Positions 35,245 through 43,671 of a stretch of 64,000 bases of DNA are shown here, piece after piece. This DNA comes from CAJQLB01 sp041392065 (lineage in GTDB: Bacteria; Bacteroidota; Bacteroidia; Flavobacteriales; Flavobacteriaceae). The DNA is taken from the NCBI GenBank assembly GCA_041392065.1, contig JAWKMU010000005.1, positions 62,001-126,000 of the forward strand, written 5' to 3'. The position numbers and the translations under genes were made by a program. Positions within the stretch are counted from its first letter, which is position 1; every line of letters begins with the position of its first letter. The notes under the pieces are model-generated. The model worked only from the letters and a program-made list of their open reading frames with translations, was not told the DNA's origin and did no database searches.

Positions 35245-36939
35245 ATGATGATTAAAAACTACTGGAGTAAAGGCAAAAAACAAAAAGTAATCACTGTAAT
35301 AGTTGGTTTTGTATTGCTATTGTTGCTGTTCATTCTTCGTGATGAGTATCAACCCTTTTTACTTTTCATTCGAAAATTCATTTTTGTAATTCTACTATGC
35401 GGAACCATTTTGTTTTTATTTCTTAGAAAGTTTAGAAAAACACCAAGCACAGGAAAACGCATTGGTATTTTGGGATTGCTGTTAGTCATTTTCGGAATTA
35501 TATATGCTGTAGGTTGGCATTTTAAAATGTACGACTACATAAAAACCTATAATGTATTTAACCATTTAAATAAAGTTGAAATTCACGAATTACCGTTAAC
35601 ACAAAATGAGCGTATTCAGCCATTACGCAATATTTTCTCTATGGCAAACGAATCGGTTGGTGAGACCAAAGATGTATCCTTACCTCATTTAGTTAGAGTA
35701 GATGATGAAAATAGATGGACTATGGCCATTCAGCCTACAGAAAAGTATATATGGCAACGTATTAGTGATAATACTGAAGAAGTATTTTCAGTATCAAGCA
35801 CAACACCATTTCCAAGATTTTCAAGTGAAAACAGAATTCCTGTTACGTTCTCTATTGGTGAGTCTCTAAAGTTTAGTAGAAATACATACAATGCTGTGGT
35901 GCAACATTTTGGTATTACAAAGCTATTTTCAACCGAACCTGGAGATGTGTTTTATATGAAAAATGATTCAGGACAATGGGTTCAAGTTGTGAGTTTAATC
36001 AATTGGAAAGGCTTTTTCTTTCCTTATCCAACCTTTGGTGGTGTTGTTATTATTGAAAATGGAGCTCATGATTTCGGTGATTATGTAGAGCGTGTTCTTA
36101 TTGGTAAAGGAACTTTTGTAAGTCCTGAGGACATGAAAAACCATCCTTTTTTAACGCGTCAAAATACCTTATCTGAAAAAGTATCGCGTTTACAGGCAGA
36201 ATCTTTAAAATTCTTAGGAGGTTTTAGTGATCCATTACCATGGAATATGGTAACAGCTGTAAAGATTCCAGATTTACCAGATGACCAAAACCAACAACCA
36301 TTTGTTACAGATTTTGATTTTACTGATACTGATTCTGATGCTTACAGTGGTTTATATCATTGGTTTGGTTTGGAACCAGTAGGAGATGAGAAAACCAGTT
36401 TAACATTTAGTGTTTTTGTACCAGCAGATGGAACAGACAAACTTTATTATTATGATCATGCTGCTAAAAAGCAAGGGTATGCTGGCGTTTCAGCGATGCC
36501 TTTAAAAGTGATAGAATCACGTAAAGAATTTGATTGGTCTGTGAATAAACCTGTGGAATTTAGACCTTATATAAAAGATATTGCTGGCAGAAAACGTATG
36601 TTTTTCTTAGGAACAGTTTCAGCAATAAGAGAAGGTTCTGATAATTTTGATGGTTCTGCAACTCCAGATTTAGCATTAATTGATAGTGAATATCGCGATG
36701 TAGTTTGGATAGATGTAAAGCATCCTAGTCAATGGGATAAAACAGTGTATGACCAATTAAGTGAGGCTTGGAGAGCAAGTGAAGGAATTGGTTACTATTA
36801 TGTTGAAGAAACCAAGGATATTGATATTGCTCAACGTGTTTTAGATTCGCTTAATGTGATTCCTAAGGTGGATAAAAACCAAGAACAGATTGATAAATTG
36901 CAGCGACAAATTGATTCGTTGAAGGCGATTAATAATTAG
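35245..36939 (+). CDS. Membrane-anchored protein with large soluble domain, AAA+ cluster
   Basis: A 564-aa protein. Three membrane helices lie near the start (about 14-31, 44-61 and 73-91), followed by a large soluble part rich in beta structure (LVRVDDENRWTMAIQPTEKYIWQRI...; NWKGFFFPYPTFGGVVIIENGAHDFGDYVERVLIGKG) and a C-terminal coiled coil (NQEQIDKLQRQIDSLKAIN). There is no catalytic motif that I recognise. ATG codons at 35245 and 35248 are both possible. It is the last gene of the cluster and is followed by a repeat region rather than a clean terminator. Confidence 0.75.
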   Translation: MMIKNYWSKGKKQKVITVIVGFVLLLLLFILRDEYQPFLLFIRKFIFVILLCGTILFLFLRKFRKTPSTGKRIGILGLLLVIFGIIYAVGWHFKMYDYIKTYNVFNHLNKVEIHELPLTQNERIQPLRNIFSMANESVGETKDVSLPHLVRVDDENRWTMAIQPTEKYIWQRISDNTEEVFSVSSTTPFPRFSSENRIPVTFSIGESLKFSRNTYNAVVQHFGITKLFSTEPGDVFYMKNDSGQWVQVVSLINWKGFFFPYPTFGGVVIIENGAHDFGDYVERVLIGKGTFVSPEDMKNHPFLTRQNTLSEKVSRLQAESLKFLGGFSDPLPWNMVTAVKIPDLPDDQNQQPFVTDFDFTDTDSDAYSGLYHWFGLEPVGDEKTSLTFSVFVPADGTDKLYYYDHAAKKQGYAGVSAMPLKVIESRKEFDWSVNKPVEFRPYIKDIAGRKRMFFLGTVSAIREGSDNFDGSATPDLALIDSEYRDVVWIDVKHPSQWDKTVYDQLSEAWRASEGIGYYYVEETKDIDIAQRVLDSLNVIPKVDKNQEQIDKLQRQIDSLKAINN

Positions 36940-36942
36940 TTT

Positions 36943-37044
36943 GTCATTCCAAAGTTGTCACCTTGAGCGCAGTCGAAAGGTTGATGCGGAATCCATGATG
37001 ATAGTTTATAGATAAAATGTTTAGATTCCTGTTTTCACAGGAAT
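36943..37044. repeat. Intergenic repeat element of Bacteroidota type
   Basis: A stretch with GTCATTCC, CCTTGAGCGCAGTCGAAAGG (36961-36980), GGAATCC and a terminal hairpin ATTCCTGT / ACAGGAAT (37025-37044). The core TGAGCGCAGTCGAA is a familiar dispersed intergenic repeat in this phylum. It may serve as a transcription end for the AAA+ cluster and for the convergent acetyltransferase gene, whose stop lies in the hairpin. Confidence 0.6.
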
Positions 37045-37511
37045 TTTAGCTCCATTTTAATATCACTTCTTACATAAGGACTATTTGGTTCTAAAGGCAC
37101 TTCAACAAATCCATATTTTTTATAAATATAAATAGCATTTTCAAGTTTGGTGTTAGAGTAGAGCATAAGTGCTTTAAAATGGTTGGTTTTTGCAAAGTCA
37201 ATGCAATGTTGCATGAGTTGCTGACCTATTTTATAACCACGATGTTTTGGTGATACTGCCATTTTTGTGAGCTCAAAAACCTTTTCAGTTTTAGTTGGCA
37301 TTAAGGCAACTGTACCAACAACTGCTTTATTAAGCTTTGCAAAAAATATAAAACCTCCTTTGTTTATAATATAAAAGTCTGGCTTGCTCAATACTTCTTC
37401 ATCAAAAGGTTCTACATAAAAAAATGTTTTTAACCATTCAATATTCAAGTTATAAAAATCGTTGTCATAAGTATTTTTAAAGGATACTATTTCAATATTT
37501 TTTGTAGCCAT
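37035..37511 (-). CDS. GNAT family N-acetyltransferase
   Basis: A 158-aa acetyltransferase with the acetyl-CoA binding motif VSPKHRGYKIGQQLMQHCIDFA, preceded by the VFELTKMAV strand and followed by MLYSNTKLENAIYIYKKYGFVEVP, typical of the family. The substrate is unknown. It is a single gene, convergent with the AAA+ cluster. Confidence 0.87.
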   Translation of the reverse strand: MATKNIEIVSFKNTYDNDFYNLNIEWLKTFFYVEPFDEEVLSKPDFYIINKGGFIFFAKLNKAVVGTVALMPTKTEKVFELTKMAVSPKHRGYKIGQQLMQHCIDFAKTNHFKALMLYSNTKLENAIYIYKKYGFVEVPLEPNSPYVRSDIKMELKFL

Positions 37512-37776
37512 TAAGTAAAATCATTATTATTTAACAAAACTTTAATTGTACTCAAAATCTTCAAAAAGCCTTGTTTCTACTGATGTTATTTAATATTATA
37601 CGATTGTTTCAAAGCGATATTTTTTAAAATCAAATCCAAATTTAACACTTAATCGTATATAAGAACAAATGCCAAAGTTAAAATAACCAAAAGCAATTTT
37701 TAAGCTTATTTATAAAATAAATTTTTGGCAATTAAATTAAAAAAAATCAGTAGTTAACAAAACAAGATTTACTATT

Positions 37777-38664
37777 ATGGAAAACAAGTCAGGAAGTAAC
37801 AACAATGCATTGAAAATTATTTTAGGTATAGCATTGGCACTTTTAGTAGGAACATTATTTTACACTTTTAATTTAAAAAGTGAAGCTGATGAAACCCAAA
37901 AGCAATTAACTGAAGAAAAAGCATTAGTGCTTAAAGATTTAAACAATATGGCACAACAATATGATGCTGCTATTGGCGAAAATGAAGTTGCAAACAAAAA
38001 ATTGGTTGAAGCAAGAGAGCGTATTGAAAGTTTGATGGATTCATTAAAAGTTTCAGAAAACAGTGTACGTAGTTTATGGAAATACAAAAAGCAATTTTTA
38101 GCGCTTCAAGACGAAATGAAGTCTTTAATGGAAGAAAATACTGCTTTAAAAGAGTCTAATGCATTATTAGCAATTAGTTTAGACAGTACAAAAATTCAAC
38201 TACAAGATCGTATTGTATTTAACGATTCGTTATTGGCTCAAAACACAGAATTAGCAACTATTGTTGAAGATGCAGCTGTGTTATCTACAGTAGGTTTAAA
38301 AGGCTTTGGAGTTATTGTAAGAAGTTCAGGTAAATTGATACCTACAGAACGTGCTGGTAGAGCAGACAAAATTAGAGTTTGTTATACTGTTGCTAAAAAT
38401 AAATTGGTTGCTCCTGGTGATAAAGAGTTTTTTGTTCAGGTTTTAGACCCTAAAGACAATGTTTTAGGATTAAATGAACAAATTCAATTTGACGAAAGTG
38501 TACTAAACTATAGCTTGATTAGTAAATTTAACTATGAAAGCAACAACTTAGATGTTTGTGAGTTTGTTGAAGCTAAAGGCAAAGATTTTGAAAAAGGACG
38601 TTACATTATAAACGTTTTTGATCAAAACAATTTAGTGTCTTCAACTCAATTTGAACTTAAGTAG
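37777..38664 (+). CDS. Membrane-anchored coiled-coil protein, unknown
   Basis: A 295-aa protein. One N-terminal membrane helix (about 12-30) is followed by a long coiled coil (about 35-165) and a globular C-terminal domain of about 120 residues with beta character (KIRVCYTVAKNKLVAPGDKEFFVQVLDPKDNVLG). No family is recognised. The topology, with an anchored rod and a terminal head in the periplasm, suggests a structural or spacer role in the envelope. A terminator follows. The 265 bases upstream contain no gene. Confidence 0.75.
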   Translation: MENKSGSNNNALKIILGIALALLVGTLFYTFNLKSEADETQKQLTEEKALVLKDLNNMAQQYDAAIGENEVANKKLVEARERIESLMDSLKVSENSVRSLWKYKKQFLALQDEMKSLMEENTALKESNALLAISLDSTKIQLQDRIVFNDSLLAQNTELATIVEDAAVLSTVGLKGFGVIVRSSGKLIPTERAGRADKIRVCYTVAKNKLVAPGDKEFFVQVLDPKDNVLGLNEQIQFDESVLNYSLISKFNYESNNLDVCEFVEAKGKDFEKGRYIINVFDQNNLVSSTQFELK

Positions 38665-38689
38665 TAATACTTTTTGATTGGTTGGTTGA

Positions 38690-38728
38690 AAAAGCCTTAA
38701 GCAGTTTTTTGCTCGAGGCTTTTTTTTA
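38690..38728 (+). terminator. Intrinsic terminator
   Basis: Stem AAAAAGCCT / AGGCTTTTT with an inner AGCA / TGCT stem and a T-tract. It overlaps the end of hutI on the other strand, so it can act in both directions. Confidence 0.8.
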
Positions 38729-39961
38729 TATTATTTCACCATTAATAATCACAGAATCTATATGATTGTCGCCAAAAGCATAGGGCAAGTAATTGTAGCT
38801 TGGTACTGCTTTAGTAATAATTAGATTGGCTTTTTTCCCTTTGGTAATACTACCATAATTATGGCTTATTCCCATAGCATAAGCACCATTTATGGTTGCT
38901 GCATTAATAGCTTCTTCAGGAGTCATCTTCATTTTTATACAAGCTGTGCTTACAACAAAGTTCATATTTCCGCTTGGTGTAGAACCAGGATTGTAATCTG
39001 TTGCCAGAGCTATTGGTAATCCAGCATCAATAAGTTTTCTCGCAGGAGTGTAAGGTATACTTAAAAAGTAAGAACACGAAGGTAAAGCAACAGGCATGGT
39101 CTCACTGTTTTGTAGTGCAGTAATATCTTCATCATTCAGTTCTTCCAAATGGTCTACAGAAAGTGCATCATACTTAACACCTAAAGCAACACCACCAAAT
39201 GCGTTAAATTGATTGACGTGTATTTTAGGTATTAATCCATATTTTTTTCCAGCTATGAGAATACGTTCAGTATCTTCTAAAGAGAAATAGCCTTTTTCGC
39301 AAAAAACATCTACATAACTTGCAAGTTTTTCATCAGCAACGCGAGGAATCATCTCACTAATAACCAAATTAACATAGTCTTCTTTATTGTTTTTGTAAAA
39401 ACTTGGCAACGCGTGTGCTCCTAAAAACGTAGCCTTTACCTTTAATGGAAATTTATCTTTTATACGTTTAATAACACGAAGCATTTTCAGCTCGGCTTCC
39501 ATAGTTAAGCCATAACCAGATTTAATTTCTATAGCTCCAGTACCAAGTTTCATAACTTCTTTAACTCGTTTAATAGATTGCTCGTATAAATCAGTTTCAC
39601 TTGTACTGTTTAAGGTTTCTGCCGAATTTAAAATGCCACCACCACGATTGGCTATTTCCTCATAGCTTAATCCATTTATCCTATCTACAAATTCTTGTTC
39701 TCTATGTCCAGCATAAACAATATGAGTGTGACTGTCACACCAAGCAGGAAGCACTATTTTTTCTTCGGCATCAATAATATGGTCTGCTTCATAGCTTGTC
39801 ATATCGTCCATACTTCCATAATCAACTATAATGTCGTCTTCAATTAAAACATAAGCATTTTTTAGAGTAGGTAGTGTTTTCATTTCTTTACCAGAAACTT
39901 TTAAAACACCAGATTCCCTAATTTGCAAAAGCTCTTTTATGTTAATGATGAGAATAGACAT
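38726..39961 (-). CDS. hutI: Imidazolonepropionase
   Basis: An amidohydrolase of histidine degradation that opens 4-imidazolone-5-propanoate to formiminoglutamate, cytoplasmic. It has 411 aa and is full length. Signature features are DSHTHIVYAGHREQEF, KSGYGLTMEAELKMLRVIKR, TFLGAHALP, PKIHVNQFNAFGG, SVDHLEEL and LATDYNPGSTPSGNM. No other hut gene is in the window, so the rest of the pathway must lie elsewhere. A divergent racemase gene starts 60 bases away. Confidence 0.95.
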   Translation of the reverse strand: MSILIINIKELLQIRESGVLKVSGKEMKTLPTLKNAYVLIEDDIIVDYGSMDDMTSYEADHIIDAEEKIVLPAWCDSHTHIVYAGHREQEFVDRINGLSYEEIANRGGGILNSAETLNSTSETDLYEQSIKRVKEVMKLGTGAIEIKSGYGLTMEAELKMLRVIKRIKDKFPLKVKATFLGAHALPSFYKNNKEDYVNLVISEMIPRVADEKLASYVDVFCEKGYFSLEDTERILIAGKKYGLIPKIHVNQFNAFGGVALGVKYDALSVDHLEELNDEDITALQNSETMPVALPSCSYFLSIPYTPARKLIDAGLPIALATDYNPGSTPSGNMNFVVSTACIKMKMTPEEAINAATINGAYAMGISHNYGSITKGKKANLIITKAVPSYNYLPYAFGDNHIDSVIINGEII

Positions 39962-40020
39962 ACTAAAGTTTGTAAGTATTAATTAAAGCTATAAATTTAG
40001 AACAAAAATACAATCTTTTA

Positions 40021-40716
40021 ATGCAAACTATTGGATTAATTGGAGGAATCACACCTCAATCAACAATCATGTATTATCAAGTTCTTAATGATCTTGCAGC
40101 AAAGGCACTTGGCGGAACTCATTCATGTAAAGTCATTATAAATTCTTTAGATTTTGGTGAAATTTCCGCACTACAATCTCAAGGACGTTGGGATAAATTA
40201 GATACTATCATGCAAGATGCTGCCTTAAGTTTACAAAAATCTGGAGCTGGTATGGTAGTTATTTGTGCCAACACGATGCACTTGTGTGTTGATGCTATTA
40301 AGAGAGTTGTAACAATTCCTGTAATTCATATTGCTGAAGAAACATCAAAGTGTATTTTAGATAAGAATCTCACTAAAGTTGCGCTTTTAGGAACAAAATA
40401 TACTATGGAGAAACCTTTTTTTAGAGAGGTTTTAAAGACCAACGGAATTGAAACTATCATTCCAGATGAAAATGATAGAAATACCATTCATAAAATTATT
40501 TATGATGAGTTGTCTAAAGGGTTGTTATTGGATTCTTCAAAAGAATCTTACCTTAAAATAATAGAAAAATTAATAACTCAAGATGCAGAAGGAATAATCT
40601 TGGGTTGCACAGAAATCCCTTTATTAATTAAGCAAACTGATGTTTCAGTTCCTGTGTTTGATACAACAACCATTCATGCCACAGCGGCATTTAATTATGC
40701 ATTAAAGAATGAATAA
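40021..40716 (+). CDS. Aspartate/glutamate racemase family protein
   Basis: A cofactor-independent racemase of 231 aa. Both catalytic cysteines are present: Cys82 in VVICANTMH and Cys196 in IILGCTEIPLL. The start GLIGGITPQSTIMYY is the family hallmark. It is more like the aspartate racemase branch than MurI, but amino-acid specificity is not visible. It ends five bases from the convergent T9SS gene with no terminator between. Confidence 0.88.
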   Translation: MQTIGLIGGITPQSTIMYYQVLNDLAAKALGGTHSCKVIINSLDFGEISALQSQGRWDKLDTIMQDAALSLQKSGAGMVVICANTMHLCVDAIKRVVTIPVIHIAEETSKCILDKNLTKVALLGTKYTMEKPFFREVLKTNGIETIIPDENDRNTIHKIIYDELSKGLLLDSSKESYLKIIEKLITQDAEGIILGCTEIPLLIKQTDVSVPVFDTTTIHATAAFNYALKNE

Positions 40717-40720
40717 CAGT

Positions 40721-42133
40721 TTATTGCTTAATGAATTTCAAAATTTTATTGAGTCTATCAAATCTTAAAAAATAAATCCCTGATTTTAGAGTAGAAATAT
40801 CCATTGGTAAATTGCTACTTAAATTAGAGTCAAAGATTTTTTTCCCTAAAAGATCATAAATAGATACTTTATATGTCTTTACTGAAATATCATTTAAATA
40901 CAATTTGCTTGATGCTGGATTTGGAAAGATTTTGGGAGTGAAATTTTCTGCATCATTAATTGAGAGTGTTATTTTTTGGTTATTGAAAATGTTAACATCA
41001 TCATCGTTATAGGCAATTGATGCAATATCCAAATCTCCATCATTTTCAAAATCTGCAAACGTAAATGTATAAGCTTGACTTTGAGTTGCATCAATAACAA
41101 GTTCAGAATTAAAGCCACCAGCTCCATTATTTTTAAACCATACAATATCATTGCCAGCACCAGAAGTTGCACTTGAAAGCACAAAATCTTTTAAATTATC
41201 ATTGTCTAAATCTTGTAAATCTAAACACGCAGGATTTGCAATGCTTGTGCTTAAAACTGTTTCAGTGTAAGTAGCAGTTCCTGGACTTATTTGAGTACGT
41301 TTAAACCAAGAAGGACTTCCATTTATATCAGTTACTAAAATGTCTAAACTATTATCGGCATCTACATCTTCAGCCATAATACTAAAAATGTAATCTTTAG
41401 TATTAACAGAAACAGGATTGGTGTCTGCTGTAAAAACTCCATTTCCATCATTATAAAACACTTCAATTCTACAATCATTTGGCACACCATAAGCAACTGA
41501 GTTACCTATAACAGCATCTATATCGCCATCAAAATCAATATCCTTTACTGCATAAGCTCCAGGACTAACTATGGTATTATCAATAATGTTTTTAGTGCCA
41601 AAATTACCTGAACCATCGTTGGAAAACCAAACAACCTCGTTACCAGAATAGGAGGACACAGAAACGTCCAGAGTTGCATTATTATCAAACTGTCTTACAT
41701 ATACTTGACTTGGTCCAGATACAGATGAAGAAATTAATTGTTCAGTTCCAAAATTTCCTGAGCCGTCATTGGCAAACCAAACTAGTTTATTATCATTATA
41801 GGAAGTTGTAACTACATCATTAAAGCCATCTCCATTAAGGTCTGCTATAGCAACACCTCCAGCACTATTTAAAGTTGAGCTTATTGGTGTAGATTGTACT
41901 GTAAAAGTTCCTAAGCCATCATTTTTTAACCAATACACTGAATTACCTAAAGTGGTAGAAACAACTATATCTGGAAAAGCATCATTATCAATTAAACCAG
42001 AAGCTATATTATAAGGTGCATTTCCACCACCTGAAGGCAGTGCAATAGATTGCGTTTTATTGAATGTGGTCTGTGAATGTGTTGAAAAACAGACAAATAT
42101 AAATGTTGCTAAGACCAATAAAGTTTTTCTCAT
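40721..42133 (-). CDS. Secreted VCBS-repeat protein with T9SS type A sorting domain
   Basis: A 470-aa protein with a signal peptide, about seven FG-GAP/VCBS blade repeats (for example DLNGDGFNDVVTTSY, DIDFDGDIDAVIGN, DLDNDNLKDFVLSS) and a C-terminal type A sorting domain (IFPNPASSKLYL, SIYDLLGKKIF, ISTLKSGIYFLRF). It is exported by the Sec system and then by type IX secretion to the cell surface. The repeats probably form a calcium-binding beta-propeller. It has the same length and layout as the gene just upstream, so the pair is a tandem duplication. Confidence 0.9.
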   Translation of the reverse strand: MRKTLLVLATFIFVCFSTHSQTTFNKTQSIALPSGGGNAPYNIASGLIDNDAFPDIVVSTTLGNSVYWLKNDGLGTFTVQSTPISSTLNSAGGVAIADLNGDGFNDVVTTSYNDNKLVWFANDGSGNFGTEQLISSSVSGPSQVYVRQFDNNATLDVSVSSYSGNEVVWFSNDGSGNFGTKNIIDNTIVSPGAYAVKDIDFDGDIDAVIGNSVAYGVPNDCRIEVFYNDGNGVFTADTNPVSVNTKDYIFSIMAEDVDADNSLDILVTDINGSPSWFKRTQISPGTATYTETVLSTSIANPACLDLQDLDNDNLKDFVLSSATSGAGNDIVWFKNNGAGGFNSELVIDATQSQAYTFTFADFENDGDLDIASIAYNDDDVNIFNNQKITLSINDAENFTPKIFPNPASSKLYLNDISVKTYKVSIYDLLGKKIFDSNLSSNLPMDISTLKSGIYFLRFDRLNKILKFIKQ

Positions 42134-42160
42134 TTGCTATTATTTTTTATAGTAAATATA

Positions 42161-42187
42161 AAAAAAGCAAGTGGAATACACTTGCTT
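42161..42187 (-). terminator. Minus-strand terminator between the T9SS paralogues
   Basis: Stem AAGCAAGTG / CACTTGCTT with a 5-base loop. On the minus strand it is followed by a run of T. It shows that the two paralogues are separate transcripts at this end. Confidence 0.8.
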
Positions 42188-42211
42188 AATTATTTAGTGA
42201 CTCAATAAAGT

Positions 42212-43624
42212 TTATTGTTTTACAAATTTCAGATTAGTATTGTAATCATCAAACTTAAGAATATATATTCCATTGTTAAGTTTTGATACATCAAGAGAAT
42301 TGCTATTATGTATGGTTGTACTTAGCACTTTTTTACCCAAAATATCGAAAACGGAAACCTTAAAGTTCTCTGTAAAAGGTACTTTAAAATTTAAAGTATT
42401 TGTTGTTGGGTTGGGGAAGATTATGAGTTTGTCAACAACAGGCTCATTAACTGATAAATTTATCAATAGATTGTCAAAAATCTTAATGTTATCATTATTA
42501 TAAGCAGCAGAAGAAATGTCTATATCTCCATCACTATCAAAATCAGCTAGAGCCATTGAGTAAGTATTACTTTGTGTTGCATCAATTATCGCTTCACTAC
42601 TAAAAGAACCAGCACCATTATTTTTATACCAAACAATATCATTTCCTGCTCCAGGCGATCCGCTGCTTAAAACAACATCTTTTAAGGTATCATTATCTAA
42701 ATCTTCAAAAGCAACAATGGCAGGGTTTGCTATAGTAGTTGTAAATGGAGTTTCTGAATATGTCGCTGGTCCATCAATTCCTCCAATTCTGTTATACCAA
42801 GAAAGATTTCCATATAAATCGGTAGTTAAAATATCCATATCTGTATCATTGTCTACATTAGCAATCAGAACGCTCCAAACATAATCTTTGGTATTATTTG
42901 CGACTGGATTTGCATCTGCAGTAAATACTTCTGAGCCATTATTATAGTAGATTTCTATTTTACTGTCATTTGGACTTGAACTACTACCAATAGCATTACT
43001 AATAACAGCATCAATATCACCATCACCATCAATGTCTCCTAAATCAAAAGCAGCAACATTTGTAAAAGAACTTGCTATAGTATTTTTTGTTCCATTAAAA
43101 TGAGGATCAGAACCACTGTTTGAAACCCATACCAATTGATGTGTGTAATAATCAGATACAGCAATATCTAAAGTGCCACCACCATCTATATCCTTAACCA
43201 CAATAAATGAAGCACCAAAGCTCGGAAAACTAGCGACAGGATTTTCTGTTGCAAAATTGCCAGAGCCATCATTAGGAAACCAAATTACTTCATCTCCAGC
43301 ACATAAAATAACGTCATTTCCATTAAGGCCATCTATATCTGCAATAGCAACTGAGTTAGGATAACCATAGCCTCCAGCTCCAATTGCAATTGGTGCACCA
43401 AAATTTCCACTTCCATCATTTTCGAGCCAGCTAAAGGTTCCATTTCCAGAGGAAGCAAATAAAATGTCAATATCACTGTCACCATCTAAGTCACCTGTTG
43501 CGATCGCATAAGGATCTGCAGTGCCTGAAAGTGTTACTGTTTGAACTAAATTGAAAGTGGTTTGTGAATTAACACTAAAAAAGAATCCAAATAGCGATAA
43601 AAGAGAAAGTAAATTTTTTTTCAT
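42212..43624 (-). CDS. Secreted VCBS-repeat protein with T9SS type A sorting domain (paralogue)
   Basis: A 470-aa protein with a signal peptide (MKKNLLSLLSLFGFFFSVNSQ), FG-GAP/VCBS repeats (DLDGDSDIDILFASS, DIDGLNGNDVILCAG, DIDGDGDIDAVISNA, DLDNDTLKDVVLSSG, DFDSDGDIDISSAAY) and a C-terminal sorting domain (IFPNPTTNTLNF, SVFDILGKKVL, SKLNNGIYILKF). It is parallel in every part to its downstream neighbour. It is a surface protein with no catalytic domain, perhaps an adhesin or binding protein. Confidence 0.9.
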   Translation of the reverse strand: MKKNLLSLLSLFGFFFSVNSQTTFNLVQTVTLSGTADPYAIATGDLDGDSDIDILFASSGNGTFSWLENDGSGNFGAPIAIGAGGYGYPNSVAIADIDGLNGNDVILCAGDEVIWFPNDGSGNFATENPVASFPSFGASFIVVKDIDGGGTLDIAVSDYYTHQLVWVSNSGSDPHFNGTKNTIASSFTNVAAFDLGDIDGDGDIDAVISNAIGSSSSPNDSKIEIYYNNGSEVFTADANPVANNTKDYVWSVLIANVDNDTDMDILTTDLYGNLSWYNRIGGIDGPATYSETPFTTTIANPAIVAFEDLDNDTLKDVVLSSGSPGAGNDIVWYKNNGAGSFSSEAIIDATQSNTYSMALADFDSDGDIDISSAAYNNDNIKIFDNLLINLSVNEPVVDKLIIFPNPTTNTLNFKVPFTENFKVSVFDILGKKVLSTTIHNSNSLDVSKLNNGIYILKFDDYNTNLKFVKQ

Positions 43625-43671
43625 AATATTTGAGATTAAGTTTATTATTCGGTTTAAGGTTTAAATATAAT

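Noticed and set aside
37512..37776. Hidden gene or RNA in the 265-base gap
   Set aside because: No coding potential, clear hairpin or promoter consensus was seen.
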